NCBI GenBank assembly: GCA_963169665.1
Contig: CAUJET010000204.1
Span: 1 to 64,000, forward strand
Source of the DNA: Actinomycetota bacterium
Lineage (GTDB): Bacteria; Actinomycetota; Acidimicrobiia; Acidimicrobiales; Ilumatobacteraceae
DNA: 64,000 nucleotides
Reading direction: 5' to 3'
Part shown: positions 17,303 through 26,081 of the stretch, piece after piece
Layout of the letters: the number at the start of each line of letters is the position of its first letter
Position numbering within the stretch: position 1 is the stretch's first letter
The notes under the pieces: generated by a model
The model's input: only the letters and a program-made list of their open reading frames with translations
Database searches by the model: none
What the model was told of the DNA's origin: nothing
Position numbers and translations under genes: made by a program

Positions 17303-19216
17303 GTGGTCGACGTCGTCTGGCTCATTCCTGCACTGCCGCTCGCCGGCTTCGTGCTCATCCTGTTGTTCGGGCGTCGCCTCGGCGACCCGAAGGCGGGCTA
17401 CCTCGCATCGACGATGATCGGCGCGTCGTTCCTCGTCACCGTCGGCGTGTTCGCGGATCTGATGTCGAAGACCGCCGAGGAGCGCCGCCACATCGCGACG
17501 CTGTTCCGCTGGGTTCCCGTCGGCGACCTGCAGGTCGACCTCGCGTTCCTCGCTGATCCGCTCAGCATCACGATGTGCCTGTTCGTCACCGGCATCGGCA
17601 CGCTCATCCACCTGTACGCCGTCGGCTACATGCACGGCGATCCGCGGTTCTCGAAGTTCTTCCTCTACCTGAACCTGTTCGCGCTCAGCATGATCGTGCT
17701 GGTGCTCGGCGAGAACCTGTTGGTCACCTTCCTCGGGTGGGAGGGCGTCGGCACCTGCTCGTACTTCCTCATCTCCTTCTGGCACGAGCGCGACAGCGCG
17801 GCCACCGCCGGCAAGAAGGCCTTCGTCACCAACCGCGTCGGTGACTGGGGCGTGATGATGGCGATGTTCCTGGCGTTCCAGGCCGTCGGCACCGTGAGCT
17901 ACGGCGGCCTCAACGCCGCCGCCGAGAGCGGGGCGCTCAGCCAGAGCACGGCCACCGCGATCGCGATCATGTTGTTCATCGGCGCCTGTGGCAAGAGCGC
18001 CCAGTTGCCCCTCTACATCTGGCTGCCCGACGCGATGGAGGGCCCCACCCCGGTGAGCGCCCTCATCCACGCGGCGACGATGGTGACCGCGGGCGTGTTC
18101 CTGATGACCCGCGTCAACCCGGTGATCGCCGTGTCGGCCGAATGGGTCACCTGGACGATCGCGATCGTCGGCTGCGCCACCGCGCTGTTCGCCGCGACGA
18201 TCGCCGTCGCCCAGAACGACATCAAGAAGGTGCTCGCCTACTCGACGGTCAGCCAGCTCGGGTACATGTTCCTCGCCGTGGGGTCGGGTGCGTACGTGGC
18301 CGCCATCTTCCACATGGTCACCCACGCGTTCTTCAAGGCGCTGCTGTTCCTCGGTTCCGGCTCGGTCATCCACGGCATGCACCACGAACAGGACATGCGC
18401 AAGATGGGCGCGCTGCGCAAGCTGATGCCCGTCACCGCGATGACGTTCATCATCGGCTGGCTCGCCATCGCCGGTGTCCCGCCGTTCGCCGGCTTCTGGA
18501 GCAAGGACGAGATCCTGCTCTACACCTTCGCCAAGAGCCCTGTCCTCTACGTGTTCGGCCTCGTCACCGCGCTGCTCACCGCGTACTACATGACCCGTCA
18601 GGTGATCATGGTGTTCTTCGGCGAGGCCCGCTGGCACGACCACGCCGACGAGCACGGCGCACACGGCGACTTCCAGCCGCACGAGAGCCCGAAGATCATG
18701 CTCCTCCCGCTCGTGGTGCTCGCGGGTCTGTCGATCGTCGGTGGCGCACTGCAGCTGCCGTTCTCGAGCGACCTGCACTTCCTCGAGAAGTGGTTGGAGC
18801 CGGTGATCGAGTTCGGTGAGGCCGACATCCACGGCACCTGGGCGTACGACAACAAGTACCTCCTCCTCGGTGTCGCTGTCCTGATCGCCGCGATCGGCAT
18901 CGCCGCCTCGGTGGCGGTCTACGGCAAGAAGAAGGCGAAGGCCATCGAGCCGGCGATCCTCGAGCAGGGGTGGTACTACGACAAGGGCGTCAGCGCCTTC
19001 ATGGGCGGTCCCGGTCGGAAGGGCTTCGACGCGATCGCCTGGTTCGACGCCAAGGTCGTCGACGGCGCCGTCAACGGTGTGGCCAAGTTGGTGCAGGGCA
19101 CCGCAGGGCAGGCACGCAAGACCCAGAGCGGCTTCGTGCGGCAGTACGCTGCCGCACTCGGTGTCGGGGTCGTGCTCATGCTCGTGTGGTTCGTGGTGAT
19201 CCGGGGGATCCTCTGA
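17303..19216 (+). CDS. nuoL: NADH-quinone oxidoreductase subunit L (complex I-1)
   Basis: The 637-residue antiporter-like subunit is the distal proton pump. LGWEGVGTCSYFLI carries the TM5 Glu, PLYIWLPDAMEGPTPVSALI is the TM7 signature, NDIKKVLAYSTVSQLGYM carries TM8 Lys residues, and GFWSKDEIL lies in TM12. The C-terminus continues as a lateral helix and an additional membrane helix. A His-rich loop (WHDHADEHGAHGDFQPHES, about residues 442-461) lies between helices. It begins with GTG two bases after nuoK and ends in a TGATG overlap with nuoM. Confidence 0.95.
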   Translation: MVDVVWLIPALPLAGFVLILLFGRRLGDPKAGYLASTMIGASFLVTVGVFADLMSKTAEERRHIATLFRWVPVGDLQVDLAFLADPLSITMCLFVTGIGTLIHLYAVGYMHGDPRFSKFFLYLNLFALSMIVLVLGENLLVTFLGWEGVGTCSYFLISFWHERDSAATAGKKAFVTNRVGDWGVMMAMFLAFQAVGTVSYGGLNAAAESGALSQSTATAIAIMLFIGACGKSAQLPLYIWLPDAMEGPTPVSALIHAATMVTAGVFLMTRVNPVIAVSAEWVTWTIAIVGCATALFAATIAVAQNDIKKVLAYSTVSQLGYMFLAVGSGAYVAAIFHMVTHAFFKALLFLGSGSVIHGMHHEQDMRKMGALRKLMPVTAMTFIIGWLAIAGVPPFAGFWSKDEILLYTFAKSPVLYVFGLVTALLTAYYMTRQVIMVFFGEARWHDHADEHGAHGDFQPHESPKIMLLPLVVLAGLSIVGGALQLPFSSDLHFLEKWLEPVIEFGEADIHGTWAYDNKYLLLGVAVLIAAIGIAASVAVYGKKKAKAIEPAILEQGWYYDKGVSAFMGGPGRKGFDAIAWFDAKVVDGAVNGVAKLVQGTAGQARKTQSGFVRQYAAALGVGVVLMLVWFVVIRGIL

Positions 19217-20763
19217 TGTCGTTCCCGATCCTCACCGCACTGGTGCTCGTCCCGGCCGCCGGCGCCCTCGCCGTCGCGCTGCTGTCGCAGCGTCGCCCTG
19301 AATGGATCAAGCTCGTCGCGATCCTCGTCAGCGTCTTCACCGGCGCGATGACGATCTGGTTGCTCTCGACGTTCGAGACCGCCGACAGCGGCTTCCAGTT
19401 CGTCAGCAAGCACGCATGGATCAAGCCGTGGGGCATCTCGTGGCACCTCGGCGTCGACGGCATCTCGCTGTTCCTCGTCGTGCTCACCGGCGTGCTGTTC
19501 CCGCTCGTGATCCTCGGTACCGACCCGCACCACGACCACAAGCGCTACCTCGCCTGGCTGTTGCTGCTCGAGGCCGGGATGATGGGCAGCTTCCTCAGCC
19601 TCGACCTGTTCCTGTTCTTCGTCTTCTTCGAGATCGTCCTCGTCCCGATGTACTTCCTCATCGGTGGCTGGGGCTACGAGGGCCGCGTCTACGCCGCCAC
19701 GAAGTTCTTCCTCTACACGATGGTCGGCTCGGCGTTCATGCTCGTCGGCATCGTCACCACGGCGTTCCTCGCCAAGAGCAATGGCGTCGGCCACCTCACC
19801 TTCGACCTGGTCGAGTTGGCGGAGAAGGCCGAGTTCGCGACGACGACCGGTCGCTGGCTGTTCTTCGCGATCGCCATCGCGTTCGCGATCAAGGTGCCGA
19901 TGTTCCCGCTCCACACCTGGCTGCCCGACGCGCACACGCAGGCGCCCACCGGCGGCTCGGTGATCCTCGCCGGCGTGATGCTGAAGCTCGGCACCTACGG
20001 CTTGCTGCGCTTCGGTGTGTTCCTCTTCCCGGAGGCCGCTCGCTGGAGCCGCCCGCTGTTCCTCACGCTCGCCGTGATCGGCATCATCTACGGCGCGATC
20101 GCCGCGACGATGCAGAAGGACCTCAAGCGCCTCGTCGCCTACTCCTCGGTCGCACACCTCGGCTTCATCGTGCTCGGCACCTTCGCCTTCACGTCACAGG
20201 CCATCACCGGTGCCACGATGCAGATGATCAACCACGGTCTCAGCACCGGTGCGTTGTTCCTCCTCGTCGGGATGATCTACGAGCGTCGCCACACCCGCCA
20301 GATCGCCGAGCTCAAGGGCCTGCAGAAGGTGGCACCCATCTTCGCCGCGGCGTTCATGGTGGTCATGCTGTCGTCCATCGGCGTACCCGGTCTGAACGGT
20401 TTCGTCGGTGAGTACCTGATCCTCATCGGGTCGTTCCTCACGGCCCGCTGGTGGACCGTCGTCGCCGCCACCGGTGTCATCCTCGCTGCGCTGTACCTGC
20501 TGTGGGCCTACCAGCGTGTGTTCCACGGCGAGCCCGACGAGGCCAACCGTTCGTTCCCCGAGCTGCGCGCGAAGGAAGCGGCGGTGCTGCTGCCGTTCAT
20601 CGGCCTCATCGTGTTCACCGGTGTGTATCCCAAGCCGATGCTCGACCGCATCGAGCCGAGTGTGAAGGCGTTGATCACCCACGTGAGCGACAAGACCGGC
20701 TACGAAGAGCCGAACGTCCCCGAGCCGATCGAGGTCGAGGCACACGAGGAGGCCCAGCCGTGA
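19216..20763 (+). CDS. nuoM: NADH-quinone oxidoreductase subunit M (complex I-1)
   Basis: The 515-residue antiporter-like proton pump has about 14 helices. FFVFFEIVLVPMYFLIGGWG is the TM5 signature with the key Glu, PMFPLHTWLPDAHTQAPTGG is the TM7 signature, and KDLKRLVAYSSVAHLGF carries TM8 Lys. The C-terminus ends in an acidic tail. ATG 19216 overlaps the nuoL stop; the stop overlaps the nuoN GTG. Confidence 0.95.
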   Translation: MSFPILTALVLVPAAGALAVALLSQRRPEWIKLVAILVSVFTGAMTIWLLSTFETADSGFQFVSKHAWIKPWGISWHLGVDGISLFLVVLTGVLFPLVILGTDPHHDHKRYLAWLLLLEAGMMGSFLSLDLFLFFVFFEIVLVPMYFLIGGWGYEGRVYAATKFFLYTMVGSAFMLVGIVTTAFLAKSNGVGHLTFDLVELAEKAEFATTTGRWLFFAIAIAFAIKVPMFPLHTWLPDAHTQAPTGGSVILAGVMLKLGTYGLLRFGVFLFPEAARWSRPLFLTLAVIGIIYGAIAATMQKDLKRLVAYSSVAHLGFIVLGTFAFTSQAITGATMQMINHGLSTGALFLLVGMIYERRHTRQIAELKGLQKVAPIFAAAFMVVMLSSIGVPGLNGFVGEYLILIGSFLTARWWTVVAATGVILAALYLLWAYQRVFHGEPDEANRSFPELRAKEAAVLLPFIGLIVFTGVYPKPMLDRIEPSVKALITHVSDKTGYEEPNVPEPIEVEAHEEAQP

Positions 20764-22289
20764 TCGCCGAGACCCTCACCGGACCCCCGATCTCGTGGTT
20801 CGACCTCAGCCCGCTGCTGATCCTGCTCGGCGCAGCGCTGGTGCTGCTCGTCGCCGCATCGCTCACCCCGCGGTGGCCCCGAGGGCTGTACGCGGCATTC
20901 TCGGCGACGGCCGCCGGCGCCACCATGGTCATGGGTTTCGTCCTGTGGGACGACGTCACCGATCAGGGTGCGCGCACCCTCGTGGGCGACGCGATCACGC
21001 TCGACGCGTTCTCGATGTTCGCCACGATCGCGATCGCCGTCACCGTGCTGCTGGCCAGCCTCGTCACCGACGACTACCTGCGCCGCGAGCAGATGGACGG
21101 CCCCGAGGTCTACGCGCTCTACCTCACCGCCGCGATCGGCGGGATCACGATGGCGATGGCAAACGATCTGATCGTGCTGTTCCTCGGCCTCGAGGTGCTG
21201 TCGATCTCGTTCTACGTGCTCGCCGCCAGCCATCGCCGTCGGATCGAGAGCCAGGAAGCAGGCATCAAGTACTTCGTGCTCGGTGGCTTCTCGTCGGCGT
21301 TCTTCCTCTACGGCATCGCCCTCATCTACGGCGGCACGGGCCACACCCGCTACGACGAGATCGTCGGCGCCGTGAACGGCATCGTTCCCACCGAGCGCAA
21401 GGACGCCCTCGTCCTGGCCGGTGTCGCGCTGCTGCTGGTCGGCCTCGCCTTCAAGGTGTCGGCCGTACCGTTCCACTTCTGGACCCCGGACGTGTACCAG
21501 GGTGCGCCCACGCCGGTCACCGCGTTCATGGCATCGGCCGGCAAGATCGGTGCGTTCGCCGCGATGCTCCGGGTGCTCACCCAGGCGTTGCCCAACTGGC
21601 GTGACGACTGGCGCCCGGTCGTGTGGGTGATCGCCGTGGCCACCCTCGTGATCGGCTCGATCCTCGCCGTCGTGCAGACGAACGTGAAGCGCATGCTCGC
21701 CTATTCGTCGATCAGCCACGCGGGCTTCATCCTCGTGGGTGTCGAGGCCGCCGGCCACGCTGCCGGCGAGGCCGATCCCGGCCGGGGCGTCTCCGCATCG
21801 CTGCTCTACCTGCTGCTGTACGCGGTCCTGGTGCTGGGCACGTTCGCGATCGTCACCGTCGTGGGACGCACCGGCGACTCGCAGACCGATCTGGCGGCGT
21901 TCCGCGGCCTGGGCCGGACGCGGCCGGCGCTCGCGCTGGCCATGACCGTGCTCCTGCTCGCGCAGGCGGGTGTGCCGCTCACGTCAGGCTTCGTCGCCAA
22001 GTTCGGCGTGATCGAGGCCGCTGTCGACGAGCGCAGCTACGCCATCGCGATCATCGCCATGCTCGCATCGGTCATCGCGGCGTTCCTGTACCTGCGGATC
22101 ATGATCAGCATGTGGATCACCGACGCCGAGGCGGGCGACGATGCACGCGAAGCGGTGCGCGTCTCGCTCTCGAGCGGAATCGCCATCGTCCTCGCGGTCG
22201 GCTTCACGCTGCTCGTCGGCGTCGCCCCCGGCTGGATCGTCTCGGCTGCGGAGAACGCCACCACCATCGCCCGGTCGGCCCTTCCCTGA
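20760..22289 (+). CDS. nuoN: NADH-quinone oxidoreductase subunit N (complex I-1), last gene of the operon
   Basis: The 509-residue antiporter-like pump contains LFLGLEVLSISFYVLAASHR (TM5 Glu), FKVSAVPFHFWTPDVYQGAP (TM7), and TNVKRMLAYSSISHAGFIL (TM8 Lys). GTG 20760 overlaps the nuoM stop. A hairpin (CCCGGC-N6-GCCGGG) follows within 12 bases, and the next gene is convergent, so the bc-nuo operon ends here. Confidence 0.95.
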   Translation: MIAETLTGPPISWFDLSPLLILLGAALVLLVAASLTPRWPRGLYAAFSATAAGATMVMGFVLWDDVTDQGARTLVGDAITLDAFSMFATIAIAVTVLLASLVTDDYLRREQMDGPEVYALYLTAAIGGITMAMANDLIVLFLGLEVLSISFYVLAASHRRRIESQEAGIKYFVLGGFSSAFFLYGIALIYGGTGHTRYDEIVGAVNGIVPTERKDALVLAGVALLLVGLAFKVSAVPFHFWTPDVYQGAPTPVTAFMASAGKIGAFAAMLRVLTQALPNWRDDWRPVVWVIAVATLVIGSILAVVQTNVKRMLAYSSISHAGFILVGVEAAGHAAGEADPGRGVSASLLYLLLYAVLVLGTFAIVTVVGRTGDSQTDLAAFRGLGRTRPALALAMTVLLLAQAGVPLTSGFVAKFGVIEAAVDERSYAIAIIAMLASVIAAFLYLRIMISMWITDAEAGDDAREAVRVSLSSGIAIVLAVGFTLLVGVAPGWIVSAAENATTIARSALP

Positions 22290-22299
22290 TCGACCCTGG

Positions 22300-22317
22300 C
22301 CCGGCGATGCCGCCGGG
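22300..22317. terminator. Hairpin between convergent nuoN and amidohydrolase genes
   Basis: CCCGGC GATGCC GCCGGG forms a 6-bp GC-only stem in the 39-bp gap between two converging genes. There is no T-tract, so an intrinsic terminator is plausible but unproven; it could act in both directions. Confidence 0.35.
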
Positions 22318-22328
22318 TCGCTACCGGA

Positions 22329-23054
22329 TCAGCGGTCGTGCAGCTGAGCGCGGCGGACGAACTCGTCGAACAGCGCCTGCTGGGCCGGCTCGGTGCTCGT
22401 GGTGTCCTCGGGGTGCCATTGCACACCCACCACCCACGACGCGCCAGTGTGCTCCACCGCTTCGATCAGCCCACCGGGATCGTGCGCGACCGGACGGAGA
22501 TCCGATCCGAGACGGTCGAGGCCCTGATGGTGCACGGAGTAGCAGTGGCGGAGCTCGTCGGTCGCGGTCGCTTCGGCGAGGTGTGACGACGGGTCGATGC
22601 CGACCGGGTGTTCGCACATCCAGTGCCCACCTCCGTCGAGGTCCTGCACGAGCGTGCCGCCCATCGCGACGTTGAGGATCTGCATGCCGCGGCAGATCGC
22701 GAGCACCGGGAGGTCGCGGTCGAGCGCGGCATGCACGAGTGCGAGATCGAACTCGTCGTGCAGCCCGACCATGCCGTAGAGCGCGTCGGTGGTGGCCTGC
22801 TGCCCGTAGCGAGATGGCTCCACGTCGCCACCGCCCGGGAGGAGCAGGCCGCCCAGGCGGTCGAGATAGGTGTGCACCATCTGCGGCGCGGTCGGCAACG
22901 GTGGGAGGAGCACGGGCAACCCGCCCGACTTCGCGACCGCCCGGCTGTACGGCTGGCTGCTGGAGAAGGCGTCGCGCCGGCCCTCGTCGGAGAACGACAA
23001 GACCCGGCCGCAGATGCCGATCAGCGGAGGCCGCGACGCCGTGCTCGACGTCAT
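22329..23054 (-). CDS. PuuD-like class I glutamine amidotransferase-fold hydrolase, copy 1 (peptidase C26)
   Basis: The 241-residue enzyme has the nucleophile motif LAICRGMQILNVAMGG and the catalytic His in VQWHPEDTT, plus LLLPGGGDVEPSRYG early in the chain. This combination marks the gamma-glutamyl-GABA hydrolase (PuuD) branch of peptidase C26, which cleaves gamma-glutamyl amide bonds. The ATG overlaps the stop of its paralogue (ATGA), so the two are translated as a pair. The longer ORF track start at 23261 runs antisense-like through the upstream gene and is rejected. The substrate is unproven; no PuuA ligase or PuuB oxidase is in the window. Confidence 0.85.
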   Translation of the reverse strand: MTSSTASRPPLIGICGRVLSFSDEGRRDAFSSSQPYSRAVAKSGGLPVLLPPLPTAPQMVHTYLDRLGGLLLPGGGDVEPSRYGQQATTDALYGMVGLHDEFDLALVHAALDRDLPVLAICRGMQILNVAMGGTLVQDLDGGGHWMCEHPVGIDPSSHLAEATATDELRHCYSVHHQGLDRLGSDLRPVAHDPGGLIEAVEHTGASWVVGVQWHPEDTTSTEPAQQALFDEFVRRAQLHDR

Positions 23055-23749
23055 CGTGACGTCGCCTGGCGCAGGAGTGCGTCGAACAGCGCCTGCTGTT
23101 CGGGATCGGTGACGGCGGTGTCCTCGGGGTGCCACTGAACCGCCACCGTCCAGCTCGCGCCGTCGACCTCCATGGCCTCGGGCATGCCGTCGTCCGCCGA
23201 GGCCACGAGCCGCAGCCCGTCGCCGAGCCGACCGACGGACTGGTGGTGCACGCTGTGACACGCAGCGGGGCGTTCGGTACGGATGGCCGCGGCGATCCGG
23301 CTGTCGGCATCGACCGTGACGGGGTGCTTGGCGAACCAGTGGTCGTCGGATCCGATGTGCTGGACGAGGTCGCCGCCGAGCGCAACGTTGAGGATCTGCA
23401 TGCCGCGGCAGATGGCGAGCATCGGCTTGTCGGCCGCGAGCGAGTGGCGCACGACGTCGAGCTCGACCTCGTCGTGTTCGGGCACGATCCCGTACAGCTC
23501 GTCGGCGCTGGGCTCCTGGCCGTACCGGCGTGGATCCACGTCGCCACCGCCGTGCAACACGACTGCGTCGAAGCGCGACATCAGCTCGGGGAGCCGGTCG
23601 TGGAGGGCCGGGATCGGCGGCAACATCAGCGGCACGCCGCCGGCGCGCTCGACGGCGCGGAAGTAGGTCTGCCCGGCCGCGAAGCTCTCGCCCCGCACCC
23701 CCTTCGACTCCGGACTCAGACGACCGACGATGAGCACATGCGCTGCCAC
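23051..23749 (-). CDS. PuuD-like class I glutamine amidotransferase-fold hydrolase, copy 2 (peptidase C26)
   Basis: The 232-residue paralogue of the preceding gene has MLAICRGMQILNVALGGDLV, CHSVHHQSVGRLG and VQWHPEDTAV in the same order. The tandem arrangement indicates duplication, after which the copies diverged clearly in sequence. The GTG start at 23749 is chosen because CAGAAT lies six bases before it, the same arrangement as at the divergent aldehyde dehydrogenase. Two hydrolases with one dehydrogenase suggest two gamma-glutamylated substrates, or a heteromeric pair. This is inference. Confidence 0.83.
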   Translation of the reverse strand: MAAHVLIVGRLSPESKGVRGESFAAGQTYFRAVERAGGVPLMLPPIPALHDRLPELMSRFDAVVLHGGGDVDPRRYGQEPSADELYGIVPEHDEVELDVVRHSLAADKPMLAICRGMQILNVALGGDLVQHIGSDDHWFAKHPVTVDADSRIAAAIRTERPAACHSVHHQSVGRLGDGLRLVASADDGMPEAMEVDGASWTVAVQWHPEDTAVTDPEQQALFDALLRQATSR

Positions 23750-23824
23750 GTGGTCATTCTGCCGGGGCGACCGCCCGACCGACGACGTTTCTGTCGGCCT
23801 CCGGGCGCCTGTCAGAATCAGCAC
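23750..23824. promoter_or_regulatory. 75-bp divergent promoter region, matched CAGAAT elements
   Basis: CAGAAT lies exactly six bases before the GTG of each flanking gene: 23756-23761 on the minus strand for the hydrolase pair and 23813-23818 on the plus strand for the aldehyde dehydrogenase. The first base departs from TANNNT, but the shared sequence and spacing argue for paired leaderless promoters. No clear -35 elements are seen. Confidence 0.4.
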
Positions 23825-25219
23825 GTGCCCGATCCGACCACCGATCACTCCTCCGCCCCCTCGACGATCGTCCTCCGCAACCCCGCCACCGAGGAGGTCG
23901 TGCGCGAGCTGACCCTCGCCACGCGGGCCGATGCCGACGCTGCGATCAAGCGCGCGGCCGCGGCCGGACCGGGCTGGCGAGCCATCGCGCCCGCCGACCG
24001 TGCACGCCTCATGCGTCGGTTCGCCGACACCATCGCGGCGCACGCCGACGAGCTCGCCGCGCTCGAGACCGCCAACATGGGTATGCCCATGGGCAACAGC
24101 ACCTGGTGCGCGAACGCCGCGGCCGACGTGATCCACTACTTCGCCGGCGCGATCGACAAGCACACGGGGTCGACCATCCCGGTGGCCGGCGGTGTCGACA
24201 TGACATTCCACGAGCCGCTCGGCGTCGTGGGGCTGATCACCCCGTGGAACTTTCCGGTGCTCATGGCGTCGTGGAAGATCGGCCCGGCGCTCGCCGCCGG
24301 CAACACCGCGGTGCTGAAGCCCGCCGAGATCACCCCGCTCACCGCGATGCGCCTCGGCGAACTCGCGCTCGACGCCGGCATCCCGGAGGGCGTGCTGAAC
24401 GTCGTCGTCGGCACCGGCCCCGAGGTCGGGTGGCGCTTCGTGGAACACCCCACCGTCCGCAAGGTCGCCTTCACCGGTTCGACCGCGGTGGGCAAGCGGA
24501 TCATGGCGGGGTGCGCCGATCAGGTGAAGCGCGTGACGCTCGAGCTCGGTGGCAAGAGTGCCAACATCGTCTTCGCCGACGCCGACATCGAAGCGGCGGC
24601 CGCTGCCGCGCCCGGTGCCGTGTTCGACAACTCGGGCCAGGACTGTTGTGCTCGCAGCCGCGTGCTCGTGCAGCGTTCGGTCTTCGACCGCTTCCTCGAG
24701 CACTTCATCGAGTCGTCGCGTCACTTCACCGTGGGCGACCCCACGTCGCCGAACACGGCCATGGGCCCCCTCGTCACCGCCGAGCACCTCGCCCGGGTGC
24801 GTCGGTTCACCGACGGGCTCGAGACGGTGTACACCGGTGATGTCCCCGAGGGGCCCGGCTACTGGCACCCGATCATGATCGCGACGAGCACCGACCACTC
24901 GGCGAGCATCTGCCGTGACGAGATCTTCGGCCCGGTCGCCGTCGTGATCCCGTTCGAGGACGAGGCCGACGCGATCCGGATCTGCAACGACAGCGACTAC
25001 GGGTTGTCGGGCTCGGTGTGGACCGGTGACGGCTCGCGCGCCCTGCGGGTCGTGCGGGCGATGGACGCCGGCACGATCAGCGTGAACTCGAACAGCTCGG
25101 TGCGCTACTCCACACCCTTCGGTGGCTTCAAGCAGAGCGGCCTCGGCCGGGAGCACTCGATGACGGTGCTCGACCACTACACCGAACTGAAGAACGTCTT
25201 CATCGCGACCGGGAGCTGA
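23825..25219 (+). CDS. NAD(P)-dependent aldehyde dehydrogenase
   Basis: The 464-residue protein of the ALDH superfamily has PWNFPVLMASWKIGPALAAG, FTGSTAVGK in the cofactor site, Glu in LELGGKSAN (about residue 240) and the catalytic Cys in NSGQDCCARSR (about residue 274). It ends with FGGFKQSGLGRE. Its divergent partner genes are gamma-glutamyl-amide hydrolases, which suggests oxidation of a gamma-glutamyl-aminoaldehyde as in PuuC, or of a betaine- or butyraldehyde-type substrate. The ORF track start is upstream in noncoding sequence; GTG 23825 gives the expected N-terminus. Confidence 0.88.
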   Translation: MPDPTTDHSSAPSTIVLRNPATEEVVRELTLATRADADAAIKRAAAAGPGWRAIAPADRARLMRRFADTIAAHADELAALETANMGMPMGNSTWCANAAADVIHYFAGAIDKHTGSTIPVAGGVDMTFHEPLGVVGLITPWNFPVLMASWKIGPALAAGNTAVLKPAEITPLTAMRLGELALDAGIPEGVLNVVVGTGPEVGWRFVEHPTVRKVAFTGSTAVGKRIMAGCADQVKRVTLELGGKSANIVFADADIEAAAAAAPGAVFDNSGQDCCARSRVLVQRSVFDRFLEHFIESSRHFTVGDPTSPNTAMGPLVTAEHLARVRRFTDGLETVYTGDVPEGPGYWHPIMIATSTDHSASICRDEIFGPVAVVIPFEDEADAIRICNDSDYGLSGSVWTGDGSRALRVVRAMDAGTISVNSNSSVRYSTPFGGFKQSGLGREHSMTVLDHYTELKNVFIATGS

Positions 25220-25277
25220 CTGCCGCCTCGTTCACAGGTGCTCACCTCGGCTCGGGGTGGCACCCGCCGACGGCGGA

Positions 25278-25283
25278 TACCGT
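25278..25283 (+). promoter_or_regulatory. -10 hexamer TACCGT of the amidotransferase gene
   Basis: TACCGT ends seven bases before ATG 25291, matching a leaderless TANNNT promoter. The overlapping GTG at 25282 lies inside the hexamer, which argues for the ATG as the start. Confidence 0.45.
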
Positions 25284-25290
25284 GGGGTCG

Positions 25291-25956
25291 ATGCGTGCCC
25301 TGCTGATCGCCAACCAGAACGACGCCGACGCCGGGTACGTCGGCGACCGCTTCCGCTTCCACGGCTACTCGTTCACGGAGTGCTTCCGCGAGCACCCCGA
25401 CGAGTGGCCCGATCTCGTCGGCCACGACCTCGTCCTGCTCCTCGGGAGCGAGTGGAGCGTGTACTGGCCAGAGGTGGCCGACAACGTCGCTGCCGAGGCG
25501 GCGCTCATCCGGGCGGCGCACGAACGTGGCGTCCCGCAGTTCGGCATCTGCTTCGGCAACCAGTCGATGGCGTTCGCACTCGGGGGCACCGTCGAACGAG
25601 CCCGAGAACCTGAGATCGGGTGGTACGAGGTCGTGAGCGACATGCCCGACGTGATCGCCGAGGGACCGTGGCTGCAGTGGCACTACGACGTCGTCACCGT
25701 GCCGCCGGCCGCGACCGAGCTCGCCCGGAGCGTCGTCGGACCGCAGGCGTGGCAGCTGGGCCGTAGCTTCTGCACCCAGTTCCACCCAGAGGTGCACGAG
25801 TCGATCATGGCCCGCTGGACCAAGGGTCCGGGTGCTGCCGAGCTCGAGAGGATGGGCTCGACAGCCGAGCAGGTGATGGCCGAGACCCGCGCCAACATCC
25901 AGGTGAGCCGAGAGCACGCCGAACAGCTCGTCGACTGGTTCGTCGCCTCCCGCTGA
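25291..25956 (+). CDS. Class I glutamine amidotransferase (GATase1) domain protein
   Basis: The 221-residue single-domain protein has the nucleophile in FGICFGNQSMA (Cys at about residue 87) and the catalytic His in QFHPEV (about residue 165), followed by a Glu. It belongs to the GMP-synthase-like stand-alone GATase group, clearly different from the PuuD-like pair. The usual GICxGxQ context has Phe after Cys. It could hydrolyse gamma-glutamyl compounds or act with an unidentified synthetase partner. It lies between the aldehyde dehydrogenase and the permease on the same strand. Confidence 0.8.
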   Translation: MRALLIANQNDADAGYVGDRFRFHGYSFTECFREHPDEWPDLVGHDLVLLLGSEWSVYWPEVADNVAAEAALIRAAHERGVPQFGICFGNQSMAFALGGTVERAREPEIGWYEVVSDMPDVIAEGPWLQWHYDVVTVPPAATELARSVVGPQAWQLGRSFCTQFHPEVHESIMARWTKGPGAAELERMGSTAEQVMAETRANIQVSREHAEQLVDWFVASR

Positions 25957-26081
25957 ACCCGGCAACGGGCAGCGCTCCCGCTCGTCAAGGGGCCGTCAAG
26001 GCACCCTCGAAGATCGTGCTAGAACCTCGCCGCTCGGGGCAGCGATCGTGGGGACCGCGCCGGGCAACCAGGAGGTTCTTC

